Positions 1 to 8,645 are shown, numbered from the stretch's first letter. The stretch: 64,000 bases of DNA from Evansella clarkii (GCF_002019695.1 NZ_KV917376.1:451163-515162); one strand, 5' to 3'. The notes: generated by a model not told the origin, from the sequence alone. A program made the numbers and translations.

Positions 1-409
1 TGAGTAAGGCACTTGCTCCGAGCGTGGGTACGAATCCAGTTTTCTTAACTTGATAGGTACGGGCTAAGACTCCTAAAATGGAAACACAGCCTGCAGGCAG
101 CAGTACCTTCCCGACTCCCCGTAAAAACAAAACTTACCTGTAAAGTATACTTCCCGTTCTCATATTCGAATAGTTTTTCATTTTTTAAATAAGGGAATAG
201 CTAATTGGTTCCTTATTTTGACGTTAATAATTCCCTTCACAAAATTATCACACTCTGTTCATTTTTTGCTCACAATTTCACAAAAATAGGTGTTTTCCCC
301 TATAAACGAATGAAGTATAAATTATTAATATATAGATAGTGTTAATTTATTCACAAAGTAGCCATATAAAATTCAGATAATTATCATACAAAGATGGGAG
401 AGAGCCAGT
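1..409. other. Intergenic region upstream of cydA
   Basis: No gene can be assigned with confidence here. On the minus strand one frame is open from the window edge up to a TTG at 128-130 (about 43 hydrophobic codons), with an in-frame stop at 134-136. This could be the first part of a gene leaving the window, or chance. The right half (about 230-409) is very AT-rich, carries several TTCACAA-like half sites and must contain the cydA promoter. Confidence 0.4.
339..356. promoter_or_regulatory. Candidate Rex (NADH-sensing) operator before cydA
   Basis: The stretch reads GTGTTAA-TTTA-TTCACAA. It matches the Rex consensus TTGTGAA-N4-TTCACAA at 7 of 7 bases in the right arm and 5 of 7 in the left. 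It lies about 55 bases before the cydA ATG. Rex represses cyd genes in Bacillus subtilis when NADH is low, so regulation by cellular redox state is a reasonable inference. Other TTCACAA half sites occur near 236 and 279. Confidence 0.5.
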
Positions 410-1765
410 ATGTTTGAATATGATCCGGTCCTGTACAGCCGGCTGCTGACGTCATTGACTCTGGGATTTCATGCGATCTTCGCTACCCTGGGCGTGGGGA
501 TTCCGCTGATGATAGCAATTGCCGAATGGATGGGGATAAAACGAAATGATCCTCACTATACATTAATGGCCAGACGCTGGGCCCGGGGCTTCGTAGTAAT
601 AGTTGCTGTCGGAGTTGTAACCGGGACAGCAATCGGCCTTCAGCTGAGCCTTTTGTGGCCTAACTTTATGCAGGCTGCCGGGCATACGATCGGCTTGCCT
701 ATGTTCATGGAAGTTTTCGCCTTCTTCTTTGAAGCTATCTTCTTAGGAATTTATTTGTATACGTGGGATCGGTTTAAGAGTAAAATGAAGCACTTCCTGC
801 TGATTATCCCGATCGTCATTGGGGCTACAGCCAGTGCATTTTTCATTACAACAGTAAATTCATTTATGAACGTGCCTCAGGGCTTCGAGATAATTGACGG
901 AGCAATCAGGGATGTAAGCCCGCTTGCAGCGATGTTTAACCCTGCCACACCGACAAAAATCTCGCACGTGATCATTACCTGCTACTTAACAGCAGCATTT
1001 GTCTTAGGGGCTATAGCAGCCTTCAACCTGTTAAAAGGAAGAAACCATGTTTACCATAAAAAAGCACTTCACTTAACGATGGTTTCCGCCGCTATTTTTG
1101 CCATTGGTACTGCTGTTATCGGGGATTTCTCCGGAAAGTATCTGCACGAGTACCAGCCTGAAAAATTAGCTGCTGCTGAATGGCATTTTGAGACGGAAAG
1201 TGAAGCACCTCTGATTCTTGGGGGTATACTCACAGAGGATAATGAAGTAAGGTATGCTCTGGAAATCCCTTACGCTCTGAGTATCCTTGCAGGTAATACT
1301 CCGGATACAGTCGTTACCGGCCTGAATGATTTTCCTGAGGAGCTCCATCCGCCGCTTTGGGTGCACTATATGTTTGACTTAATGGTATTTATCGGCATGT
1401 ATCTTGCAGCAATTTCTGCCCTGTTCGTGTTTATGAACTGGATGAAAAAATGGAATGCCTTCAGACGCCCCGTATTATGGGCTATTTTTGCCGGCGGTCC
1501 CCTGGCGATTGTGGCCATTGAAGCAGGCTGGATTTTTGCGGAAGTCGGGCGCCAGCCATGGATTATTAATGGGGTAATGACAGTTGCAGAGGGTGCTACC
1601 GCATCTCCGCACGTCGATATTATGCTGTATGTGTTTATCTTGCTGTACGCAGTGCTTGGAGCGACATGTATTGCGGTACTGAGAAGAATGTTTAAATCAA
1701 ACCCTGCCGAGCATGAACTGGAAGAACGGGGCATTGCCCACACGAAAGAACAAAATGTTAATTAA
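410..1765 (+). CDS. cydA: Cytochrome bd ubiquinol/menaquinol oxidase subunit I
   Basis: Integral membrane subunit that binds the three haems and oxidises quinol while reducing O2 to water. The 451-residue length fits the short-Q-loop Bacillus type. Visible family marks are His21 in the first helix (GFHAIFATLG), His186 in SHVIITCYL, and the GRQPW motif around residue 378 before the last helices. The start has an AGAG-type ribosome site (gggagagagcc) at a sensible distance. cydB follows after 14 bases and a CydS-like small gene after that, so the three form one operon. CydDC, needed for assembly, is encoded separately at 9.4-12.8 kb. The family call is secure. Confidence 0.97.
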   Translation: MFEYDPVLYSRLLTSLTLGFHAIFATLGVGIPLMIAIAEWMGIKRNDPHYTLMARRWARGFVVIVAVGVVTGTAIGLQLSLLWPNFMQAAGHTIGLPMFMEVFAFFFEAIFLGIYLYTWDRFKSKMKHFLLIIPIVIGATASAFFITTVNSFMNVPQGFEIIDGAIRDVSPLAAMFNPATPTKISHVIITCYLTAAFVLGAIAAFNLLKGRNHVYHKKALHLTMVSAAIFAIGTAVIGDFSGKYLHEYQPEKLAAAEWHFETESEAPLILGGILTEDNEVRYALEIPYALSILAGNTPDTVVTGLNDFPEELHPPLWVHYMFDLMVFIGMYLAAISALFVFMNWMKKWNAFRRPVLWAIFAGGPLAIVAIEAGWIFAEVGRQPWIINGVMTVAEGATASPHVDIMLYVFILLYAVLGATCIAVLRRMFKSNPAEHELEERGIAHTKEQNVN

Positions 1766-1779
1766 AAGGAGGGATAGGC

Positions 1780-2793
1780 ATGAGCTATGAAGTTATTGGG
1801 ATTACGGTGCTGTGGGTATTTCTCTATGGATATCTTATTGTGGCATCGGTTGACTTCGGTGCAGGATTCTTTAGTTACTACACGAAGCGGACAAACAAAA
1901 ACCATATTATTCACGACATCATTCAGCGCTACCTGTCCCCCGTGTGGGAAGTGACGAACGTATTCCTTGTATTTTTCTTCATTGGAATCGTCGGTTTCTT
2001 CCCGCAAACTGCCTTTTATTACGGCAGTGCCCTCCTTATTCCCGGGAGTGTGGCGATTATTCTTATTGCAATCAGGGGTTCTTATTATGCATTTGCAACT
2101 TATGGCGCAAAGGAAAGCAGATTCTTCACCTTTTTATACGGGGCTACGGGGCTGCTGATCCCCGCCTCCCTCACCACGGTGCTGACGATTTCGGAGGGAG
2201 GATATATCAGTTACGAAGACGGCCACGTGCAGCTTCTTTACGGTGAGCTGTTCGGAAGCCTTTATTCCTGGGGAGTGGTTATCCTCGCCATTGTGAGTGT
2301 GCTGTTTATCTCAGCCAGCTTCCTCACCTACTACGCCTCACGGGCGCAGGATAAGGGAGCTCTCGAGCTGCTCAGGAAGTATGCGTTAATCTGGTCATTC
2401 CCTTCAATCATAATGGGAGTCATCGTATTCTTCCTTCTCGGAGGAAGAAATCCGGAACACTTCTCTAACATGGTTGACCTGTGGTGGATGTTTGCCATCT
2501 CATTCCTGGCCTTCGCAGCAGCAACGTATTTAATCTGGAAGCGAAGAAATTATGGAACTGCATTTATGATGGTTATGCTTCAGTATTTCGCAGCCTTCTT
2601 CGGCTACGGAGTCTCACATTTCCCATATTTGCTGTATCCTTATTTAACGATTTACGATGGATTTACAAATGAAACGATGGCTATCGCGTTAATCAGTGCC
2701 TTCATTGGCGGCCTGCTGATGCTGATTCCTTCACTCTATTTCCTGATGAAACTGTTCCTGTTTGACGCAGATTATGTACAGGGTAAAAAATAA
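1780..2793 (+). CDS. cydB: Cytochrome bd oxidase subunit II
   Basis: Second large membrane subunit of the bd oxidase. It has 337 residues with about eight hydrophobic segments, beginning with a WVFLYGYLIVASVDFGAGFF-type first helix that is typical of CydB. An AAAAGGAGGGATAGGC ribosome site precedes the ATG. It lies 14 bases after cydA and 56 bases before cydS. CydB does not carry haem but is needed for a stable oxidase. Length and composition are normal and no frame problem is seen. Confidence 0.96.
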   Translation: MSYEVIGITVLWVFLYGYLIVASVDFGAGFFSYYTKRTNKNHIIHDIIQRYLSPVWEVTNVFLVFFFIGIVGFFPQTAFYYGSALLIPGSVAIILIAIRGSYYAFATYGAKESRFFTFLYGATGLLIPASLTTVLTISEGGYISYEDGHVQLLYGELFGSLYSWGVVILAIVSVLFISASFLTYYASRAQDKGALELLRKYALIWSFPSIIMGVIVFFLLGGRNPEHFSNMVDLWWMFAISFLAFAAATYLIWKRRNYGTAFMMVMLQYFAAFFGYGVSHFPYLLYPYLTIYDGFTNETMAIALISAFIGGLLMLIPSLYFLMKLFLFDADYVQGKK

Positions 2794-2849
2794 ACATTAA
2801 TCTGTTGAACGAAAGCAATACTCTGACCAGATTAAAGGAGGCTTAAGCA

Positions 2850-3008
2850 ATGGATTTAACACATTTCCTTTTAACATTTGCCCCGCCCCTTACGCTGTTC
2901 CTGTGCGTATTTATCGTCTTCTTCTGGGGAGCGAAAGCAAAACCAGTTTTTACAGAAGAGAAGGAACACGAGGTGACGGGCCGAAAATCAAGCAGATCAA
3001 AAAAATAG
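2850..3008 (+). CDS. cydS: CydS-like small subunit of cytochrome bd oxidase
   Basis: A 52-codon gene with an excellent ribosome site (AAAGGAGGCTTAAGCA) before ATG. The product has a short N-terminus (MDLTHFLLTFAPPL), a single hydrophobic helix ending in FFWGAKAK, and a charged tail rich in E and K. This matches the layout of CydS, the single-helix third subunit found with cydAB in Bacillaceae (about 33 residues in Geobacillus), but the C-terminal tail is about 20 residues longer. Position directly after cydB supports the call. It is short enough to be missed by automatic annotation. Subunit identity is inferred from position, topology and the APPL/FWG pattern. Confidence 0.75.
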   Translation: MDLTHFLLTFAPPLTLFLCVFIVFFWGAKAKPVFTEEKEHEVTGRKSSRSKK

Positions 3009-3055
3009 ATGCAAGTTTAACAGCGAAGCCCATCGAGCTTTGCTTTGATATAGAT

Positions 3056-3091
3056 GGCTCCTTCTTCAATTGAAGAGGAGCTTTTTTATAT
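3056..3091 (+). terminator. Terminator of the cydABS operon
   Basis: GCTCCTTCTTC-AATT-GAAGAGGAGC forms a stem followed by TTTTTTAT. It lies about 50 bases after the cydS stop. Confidence 0.85.
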
Positions 3092-3140
3092 GCGGGAGCA
3101 TTCATTCATTGAGTTAAATCCACTTCCACCGTAAAAAGGT

Positions 3141-3335
3141 GTAAAATAACCGGAGATTTTCCGGTTATCTGCAGATTGGGGCTCGTTTCGGGGCGATATA
3201 AGGGGAAGTTTTCCGGTTATGCAGTGCAAAACCTCCCATTTTCGACTTTTTTTAAGTAATAGGCGGAATACCTCCGCCTATTTAAGCGTATTTAATAGTC
3301 ATTTACGTATTAAGCGGAATTTTTCCGTCTATTTA
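3141..3335 (+). repeat. Dispersed four-hairpin repeat, copy A
   Basis: About 195 bases made of four short palindromes: ATAACCGGA...TCCGGTTAT (3146-3168), ATAAGGGGAAG...TTCCGGTTAT (about 3198-3220), AATAGGCGGA...TCCGCCTATT (about 3258-3282) and TTAAGCGGA...TCCGTCTATT (about 3309-3333). A second copy in inverted orientation lies at 33898-34088. The two align over their whole length, including the loops between the hairpins. There is no open reading frame of note. The function is unknown; it could be a transcribed structured RNA, a non-autonomous mobile element or a protein-binding array. Confidence 0.75.
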
Positions 3336-3419
3336 TTACATCGGGTTGCTGGCCCTCCCCCCAGCCGACCAACCGGTAAGTAATTGCCAACCCTCTTTAT
3401 CCTGGGTGAACGATAAAGA

Positions 3420-3452
3420 AAAAAGACGTATGCCAATTCATACGTCTTTTTG
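3420..3452. terminator. Bidirectional terminator
   Basis: AAAAAAGACGTATG-CCAATT-CATACGTCTTTTT has an 8-base perfect stem with an A-run before it and a T-run after it. It can serve the minus-strand gene ending at 3498. Confidence 0.85.
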
Positions 3453-3497
3453 TCTCTTTTAGAGGGAAAGCATCCCTTACAAGAAATGCTTCCGAAC

Positions 3498-3956
3498 CTA
3501 TATTATCCGCAGCCCAACAACTACGATTACCATTACTGAAAGAGCCGCGGATAAAAACATAAAGTTAGTATACATCAGAGCGAGAGATTCAAGCGGCTTA
3601 TCTTTCTTCAAGGCAGCCCCGTTCAGCTTTTTCCCCATCTTCCTGCTGTATATCGAAACAAAGACAATGGTTAATAAGATTATCATTGTTCCTGCCTGCT
3701 CCATAAAACTGAGATAAAAAGGCATGCTATCCCGGTCAAACTGTAAAATCATGAATACGCCTGTAATGAGAACGATAAACAATCCAGGTAATATCCCTAA
3801 ATTAACCCAGCGTCTTATTTTTTCAAGAATAAAAGAATGATCATCAAGTCTTTCTCCCTTCTTAACTATAGACCTCAGCAGAAAACCAAATGCTGCAAAA
3901 GATCCAATCCATAAAGCAATGCCGACTATATGCAAAATATATGAAATTGAATACAT
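3498..3956 (-). CDS. CopD-like / DUF2269-type integral membrane protein
   Basis: A 152-residue protein with four predicted membrane segments (about 5-25, 50-72, 82-103 and 130-150). The first helix carries YILHIVGIALWIGS, a histidine-plus-tryptophan pattern seen in CopD-like and related small membrane proteins. No catalytic motif is visible and the substrate is unknown. It stands alone, with a terminator at 3420-3452 and its own AAAGGGCGG ribosome site. Family assignment is by topology and the HxxGxxxWxG pattern only. Confidence 0.6.
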   Translation of the reverse strand: MYSISYILHIVGIALWIGSFAAFGFLLRSIVKKGERLDDHSFILEKIRRWVNLGILPGLFIVLITGVFMILQFDRDSMPFYLSFMEQAGTMIILLTIVFVSIYSRKMGKKLNGAALKKDKPLESLALMYTNFMFLSAALSVMVIVVVGLRII

Positions 3957-4005
3957 ACTGTTCCGCCCTTTCCTTTCACTTAAAAATTATATTAATTAAA
4001 ACCGA

Positions 4006-4045
4006 CAGGACAGGGGGAAGTTAAGGCTTCCCCTCTCCCTGTCTT
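4006..4045 (-). terminator. Probable terminator of the MMPL exporter gene
   Basis: On the minus strand GACAGG-GAGA-GGGGAAG-CCTTAA-CTTCCCC-CTGT-CCTGTC forms a long two-part hairpin, followed by GGTTTTAATT. The T-run is weak. Confidence 0.5.
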
Positions 4046-4046
4046 C

Positions 4047-6254
4047 CTAAGCACGTTCTATATTTTTTAACGCAGTTTTCCCCCAAGGCCACCAGTTCCA
4101 TTTTCCACACAGAGTAACAATGGAAGGAACAAGTATCCCTCTCACAAGAAAGGCATCCATTAAAATTCCAATGCTGACAATAAACCCAAACATAAACAGT
4201 TCTAATATTGGCTGTGTCATTAGTACCCCAAACGTGGCGGCTAAAATCAGGCCCGCTGAGGATATCACGCCACCAGTTAATGCGACGCCTCTTCTCACTG
4301 CCTGTGACAGAGAAAAGGCTCCTGCCTCCTCTTTAATCCTGGAGATGAGCATAATATTGTAGTCAACTCCCAGGGCTACAAGGAAGACAAATGCATAGAG
4401 AGGTATCCGGTAACTCATACCTTCAAAACCGAAAAAGTTCTCGAAAATGAACCAGCTAAGCCCCATTGCCGACAAGTAGGAGAGTAATATCGTCGACATC
4501 ATATATACAGGTGCGACAAGAGAACGAGTATGGAAGATCAGCATTGCAAATATCACAATTGTTACTAATATTACTACCAGGGCTGTATCCCTTTCGTTCA
4601 GTCCCCTGATATCAGCTTGTTTTGCAGTCTCACCTGCAAAATAAAGGGAATATACATCCGGGCTTAGCCCGCTCTCTGAAAGGATCTCCTCCCGGTTTTC
4701 ATTAAGAACATCCAGCGTATCAAGAGAGTCATGGTCATAAGGATGGCCGGAGAGTACTACATCAAATTTAAGAGCCTGATCGTTTTCAGCAAAAAAGCTC
4801 GTCCCCTGCGCCTGCCCCTCTGCTGCTGCCTCAACCTCTTCAGGCATAGTTGTTGTGCTAATACCATCTGTTTCCTGGAAAATTGCGTTTAAAGCTTCTA
4901 CTCCTGCAAATTCTTCACTCTCATAGACAAATCCGCCTTCCCTCTCCAGGATGACAGTAACAGGAGCCAATTCCCCAGCCGGAAAACTCTCTTCCAGCTG
5001 CTCGAACCCTTCTCTGGAAGCCATATCTTCCGGAAAAGAATTTATCAAATTGAAAGAGTACTGGATAGTTGGAACATTTAACCCGTTAATAATAAGAAAT
5101 ATAAGGACTGCTCCTCCTGCAACTAAAGGTTTTTTCGTAACAAAGGAACCTGCAGACCCCCAGAACCTGTTTTTTTCCAGAGTATTTTCTCCGACCTTTG
5201 GTACGGATGGCCAGAAGGAACGTCTACCCACGATGGTAAACAAAGCAGGAATTAACGTAAGTCCCGCCAGGAGAACAATTAAAATAGTAATGGAAAAAAT
5301 CGGCGCGAAGTTCTGGTATGGTCCGTAGTCCGCTACGAAAAGCACCAGCATAGCAGCAAGGACTGTCCCCCCGCTGTAAAATATAGGAGAAGCTACTTCC
5401 TTCACTGCCCCTTCCATAGCTTCATACTTCAATTCTATTTTTCGCAGCTCTTCCCTGTACCTGGAGAATATGAAAAGACTGTAATCTGTCGTCGCCCCGA
5501 AGAGAAGTATCATAACGATAGACAGAGATTGTGATTCAATGGTGAAAGCTCCATTCGCAGCCAGAAGCCCTAATACCCGGTCTGTCACCTGGTATACAAA
5601 GACTGCCGCTACAAGAGGGATAATCGCCAGTAAAGGAGAACGATAAATAACTATTAACAAAACAAGGACGAGTAAAATAGTACTGAATAACAGAACCAGA
5701 TCAGCGTTTGTAAAAATAGCAATTGTATCTGAGGCAATTCCCGCAGGGCCTGTTATCAGCAAGGTTCCCCTTTCCATTGCCCCGTCTCCGTACTCCTGGA
5801 TACTCGTAACCGTATCATTTACCTCTGACATCTCCAGACCATCCTGCAACATGGCTGGCAAAACCAGTGTGGTTCCATCCTCTGAAAGGAACGCTTCCTT
5901 TGCATGGTCAGGAAACTGGTGAAAAGGGACGACTCCCTCCAGTGCCGGAAGATCAGCCTCTTCTGTCATCCATTCACTGACATTATCCACCGGCTCATAC
6001 CCAGCTGCATCCCAGCCGGATTCTTCCCGGAATACTAACAGCGCCAGCAGGCCGTCTTCATCGGGAAAATGCTCCTGTAATTTTTCAGAAGCGATAAATG
6101 ACCTGGCATCCTCCGGGAGATCATTCTCCCCTGTATTAATCGTATAATCATTTGCAGACGGCGCCGCACTCAGTGTCCCCGCCGCAATCACCCAGATACC
6201 CAGGATCAGCCAGACCCATTTTCGATTTGAAACAAATTTCGCAAAAATATTCAT
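4047..6254 (-). CDS. MMPL-family (RND superfamily) membrane exporter
   Basis: A 735-residue transporter of the MMPL branch of RND exporters (YdfJ/YdgH type in Bacillus). It has two halves, each with a large outer loop followed by a block of helices. The helix blocks contain the FGATTDYSLFIFSRYREEL and LGVDYNIMLISRIKEEA motifs, the paired GxxxDYxxxxxxR signatures that couple proton flow. The ATG at 6254 is chosen because GGGAAGAGGAG precedes it; the frame is open further upstream, but that stretch contains the apparent promoter and a response-regulator box (6316-6338). The substrate is unknown, perhaps a lipid or a toxic hydrophobic compound. It is convergent with nothing and lies downstream of the two-component genes. 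Confidence 0.9.
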   Translation of the reverse strand: MNIFAKFVSNRKWVWLILGIWVIAAGTLSAAPSANDYTINTGENDLPEDARSFIASEKLQEHFPDEDGLLALLVFREESGWDAAGYEPVDNVSEWMTEEADLPALEGVVPFHQFPDHAKEAFLSEDGTTLVLPAMLQDGLEMSEVNDTVTSIQEYGDGAMERGTLLITGPAGIASDTIAIFTNADLVLLFSTILLVLVLLIVIYRSPLLAIIPLVAAVFVYQVTDRVLGLLAANGAFTIESQSLSIVMILLFGATTDYSLFIFSRYREELRKIELKYEAMEGAVKEVASPIFYSGGTVLAAMLVLFVADYGPYQNFAPIFSITILIVLLAGLTLIPALFTIVGRRSFWPSVPKVGENTLEKNRFWGSAGSFVTKKPLVAGGAVLIFLIINGLNVPTIQYSFNLINSFPEDMASREGFEQLEESFPAGELAPVTVILEREGGFVYESEEFAGVEALNAIFQETDGISTTTMPEEVEAAAEGQAQGTSFFAENDQALKFDVVLSGHPYDHDSLDTLDVLNENREEILSESGLSPDVYSLYFAGETAKQADIRGLNERDTALVVILVTIVIFAMLIFHTRSLVAPVYMMSTILLSYLSAMGLSWFIFENFFGFEGMSYRIPLYAFVFLVALGVDYNIMLISRIKEEAGAFSLSQAVRRGVALTGGVISSAGLILAATFGVLMTQPILELFMFGFIVSIGILMDAFLVRGILVPSIVTLCGKWNWWPWGKTALKNIERA

Positions 6255-6315
6255 GCTACTCCTCTTCCCTTCCGATTTACACATTGCTTTAAAGTGCAAT
6301 AACAGCATACCAAGT

Positions 6316-6338
6316 TAATATGAACGTCTGATGAACAA
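6316..6338 (-). promoter_or_regulatory. Response-regulator box and promoter of the MMPL exporter
   Basis: Read on the minus strand this is TTGTTCAT-N6-TTCATATTA, a direct repeat of TTCAT with an 11-base step, the usual layout of OmpR-family sites. A near-identical copy lies at 8524-8546 in front of the response regulator gene itself. A -10-like TATGCT follows in both cases (here near 6303-6308). The inference is that the neighbouring two-component system controls this exporter and itself. Confidence 0.65.
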
Positions 6339-6364
6339 AAAAGGACGACAGCTTCAGCCATCGT
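6338..6364 (-). terminator. Terminator of the two-component operon
   Basis: On the minus strand GGACGA-TGGCTGAAGCTG-TCGTCC is followed directly by TTTTTTG. It lies 26 bases after the kinase stop and abuts the exporter promoter. Confidence 0.8.
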
Positions 6365-6389
6365 CCATTACTTCAATATATAATAACAG

Positions 6390-7814
6390 TTAAGCCAGTG
6401 GAAGTTTAAACGAGAATACTGTTCCCGCGCCTCGTTTACTTTCGGCTTTAATGGAAACACCGTGCAGCTCGAGGATCGATTTTACAATGGATAACCCAAG
6501 CCCTGTGCCTGATTTCCTGGAGCGGGCCGAATCCGCTTTATAAAACCTGTCCCAAATATGGTTCAGCTCTTCTTCATCCATTCCAATGCCCTGATCTTTT
6601 ATGGATATCTTCACCCTGTCATTTTCTTTCTTCAGTTTTATCAATACTTTACTGCCTGTTGTTGAGAAATTCACCGCATTCTGGAGCAGATTTATGAATA
6701 CCTGTTCCATCCTGTTCTGGTCCGCATTCACCATTATATCTTCCTCTGTGCCAATCAATTCGAGTTCGATCTGCTTTTTACTTAACTGAGGCTCCATTTT
6801 TGCCGCAGTAATCCTCAGCTGCTCCGACAAATTATAGTCAGCGGGCTGTATAACAATCTTTCCCGCCTCCAGCTGGTTCACATGAAGTAAATCGTTCACC
6901 AGCTTGATCAGCCTGTCTGTCTCGTCTTTCATCAGCTTATAGTAATGGCCTTTGCGGCTGTCAGGGATGGTGCCGTCCAGCAAAGCGGTAAGAAAACCAT
7001 TAATTGAGGTAAGGGGAGACCTCAAGTCATGGGATACATTGGCGAGAAAGTCCTTACGCATTTGTTCGAGACTGTCCAGATCCTCCGCCATTGTATTAAA
7101 CGTTTCGCCTAACTGGCCAATTTCATCCTTAGAGCGGATTTTTACTCGCTGGGAAAAATCCCCCTTTGCCAGTTTCATAGCAATTTTGTTCATTTCCCGA
7201 AGCGGTAAAGTGAGCCTTCTTGAAATAAACCACAGAATGACTCCTGCGCAAAGTATCGTAATGAAAATTGCAAAAAGAATCATAAGTACAGCCTGCCGGA
7301 TTTCATGGTCCAGCTCATGGAAGACCATTATCATCACATCTTCGGAAGCCTGCTCGGGACCAGCCTGGAAAGGAGCCGCAATTAAGTACATTAAATCTCC
7401 ATTAATCCTCATTCCCTGTGCAATTTCTTCCCCTGCCAGCACTTCCTCCACAACACTGCTGTTTATGCCGATAAAAGCTCCGTCACCAGGAGAAGGCTGA
7501 TAGAGAAGCTCACCAGCAGAGTCATACAGATAAATGCTTCTGTTATCCTGCCTCAGGATAATCTGCAGGGAAGACGCGACCATATCACTGTCCCAGTTAT
7601 TTTCTTCAGCATCCTGCAAATGGCTCTCTATCTGCTGCCGGGAATTCCCAAAAGAATCCTGGTAATCCTCATAAAGATTCAGATGGAACATATAGAGGTA
7701 AACAGAACCGAATAAAAACAGGGATACGAAGAACGTCACTAAGTATGTGAGAAACAGTTTAAGGAATATCCCTTTCTTTTTACCGGAAGGAAATAACTTC
7801 AAATTTATATCCAA
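6390..7814 (-). CDS. Membrane sensor histidine kinase (HAMP-HisKA-HATPase)
   Basis: Senses a signal outside the cell and phosphorylates the partner response regulator. About 474 residues: TM1 at about 17-40, an extracellular sensor of about 135 residues, TM2 at about 178-198, HAMP at about 199-250, an H-box FLANVSHDLRSPLTSINGF near residue 255-275, an N-box NLLQNAVNFS, and G-boxes DQGIGM and GTGLGLSIV. The 5' end overlaps the regulator gene by 35 bases. The first codon is uncertain: TTG at 7814 touches the AAGAGGAG ribosome site, while TTG at 7802 is about 12 bases from it. The partner and target are discussed under the boxes at 6316 and 8524. Confidence 0.93.
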   Translation of the reverse strand: MDINLKLFPSGKKKGIFLKLFLTYLVTFFVSLFLFGSVYLYMFHLNLYEDYQDSFGNSRQQIESHLQDAEENNWDSDMVASSLQIILRQDNRSIYLYDSAGELLYQPSPGDGAFIGINSSVVEEVLAGEEIAQGMRINGDLMYLIAAPFQAGPEQASEDVMIMVFHELDHEIRQAVLMILFAIFITILCAGVILWFISRRLTLPLREMNKIAMKLAKGDFSQRVKIRSKDEIGQLGETFNTMAEDLDSLEQMRKDFLANVSHDLRSPLTSINGFLTALLDGTIPDSRKGHYYKLMKDETDRLIKLVNDLLHVNQLEAGKIVIQPADYNLSEQLRITAAKMEPQLSKKQIELELIGTEEDIMVNADQNRMEQVFINLLQNAVNFSTTGSKVLIKLKKENDRVKISIKDQGIGMDEEELNHIWDRFYKADSARSRKSGTGLGLSIVKSILELHGVSIKAESKRGAGTVFSFKLPLA

Positions 7815-8478
7815 CTCCTCTTATGGTTTTAAGGGACCAGTCCGGAGAATGGTCTTTCAGCTTTTCCCGAAGCCTTTTTACATGGACATCTATTGTCCGG
7901 GGGTCTCCCTCATAATCGTACCCCCAAATCTGGTCAAGGAGCTGCTGCCGTGTAAAGACTCTGTTTGGATGAGACGCAAAAAAATAAAGGAGCTCCAGCT
8001 CTTTCGGGGGCATGAAAACCTCGGTGTTATCGACGAATACTTTATGCTCGTTCATATCAATCGACAGGAAAGGAATATCAATATTCTTCTGCGTGTCGTA
8101 AAAAACTTCGCTTCTTCGCATTACGGCCTTAACTCTCGCAACTAATTCGTTCGGATCAAACGGCTTAACAACATAATCATCAGCCCCTATTTCAAGGCCT
8201 TTAATTTTATCGTAGCTTTCACCTTTGCCAGTAAGCATGATTACAGGTACCTTCTGATCTTCAAGGCGGATCATTTTACATACTTCCCAGCCATCCATCT
8301 CCGGGAGCATAATATCAAGAATAACAAAGTCGGGATTCTCATCATAAAACTTTTGTATTCCTTCGTCTCCCCGGAACGCTGTGGTTGCCGTAAAACCTTG
8401 TTTCTCAATGTACATCTGAATGAGGTCAATGATACTCGGATCATCCTCAATAATGAGAACTTTCAGCTGTTTATTCAT
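7780..8478 (-). CDS. OmpR/PhoB-family response regulator
   Basis: A 232-residue DNA-binding regulator. The receiver domain (about 1-120) has the acidic pair EDD near residue 11, the phospho-acceptor in DIMLPEMDGWEV, a conserved Thr in MLTGKG and Lys in VVKPFDP. The winged-helix output domain (about 135-230) ends in DVHVKRLREKL and IRGVGYKFE. A GGGGGACTTCAGA ribosome site precedes ATG. It is the first gene of the two-gene operon with the kinase. A box matching the one before the MMPL exporter lies 46 bases upstream, so it is probably autoregulated. Confidence 0.96.
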   Translation of the reverse strand: MNKQLKVLIIEDDPSIIDLIQMYIEKQGFTATTAFRGDEGIQKFYDENPDFVILDIMLPEMDGWEVCKMIRLEDQKVPVIMLTGKGESYDKIKGLEIGADDYVVKPFDPNELVARVKAVMRRSEVFYDTQKNIDIPFLSIDMNEHKVFVDNTEVFMPPKELELLYFFASHPNRVFTRQQLLDQIWGYDYEGDPRTIDVHVKRLREKLKDHSPDWSLKTIRGVGYKFEVISFR

Positions 8479-8523
8479 TCTGAAGTCCCCCTTTCCTAAA
8501 GTCCTATTGAATTTATAGCATAC

Positions 8524-8546
8524 TAATATGAATATAAGATGAACAA
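8524..8546 (-). promoter_or_regulatory. Response-regulator box before its own gene
   Basis: On the minus strand TTGTTCAT-N6-TTCATATTA, identical to the box at 6316-6338 outside the central six bases. TATGCTATAAA follows, giving a -10. Two matching sites around one two-component system are unlikely by chance. Confidence 0.65.
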
Positions 8547-8580
8547 AAGAGCGGTTGTTAACCCAGGCACCTGAGCCACC

Positions 8581-8631
8581 AAAACAAAAGACAGACAGGG
8601 CTCCTGTATCCGGATAAACCCCTCTGCCTGT
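8581..8631 (-). terminator. Terminator of the potassium channel gene
   Basis: On the minus strand ACAGGCAGAGGG pairs with CCCTGTCTGT (one mismatch, one wobble), followed by CTTTTGTTTT. Confidence 0.6.
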
Positions 8632-8645
8632 ATTATAGACTATAA

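Larger units (their letters stand above)
3092..3497. other. Intergenic region holding a hairpin-rich repeat and a terminator
   Basis: There is no gene here. The stretch contains repeat copy A of the four-hairpin element (3141-3335) and the bidirectional terminator at 3420-3452, both described separately. Confidence 0.7.

Noticed and set aside
1..130. Minus-strand gene entering the window
   Set aside because: The frame is open for 43 codons and hydrophobic, but the start is TTG with a poor ribosome site and the product is not recognisable. An open stretch of this length can occur by chance.
1..140. Riboswitch or other structured RNA before cydA
   Set aside because: The GC-richer start of the window suggested an M-box or c-di-AMP element, but the conserved core sequences of those classes could not be matched and the 5' side is cut off.
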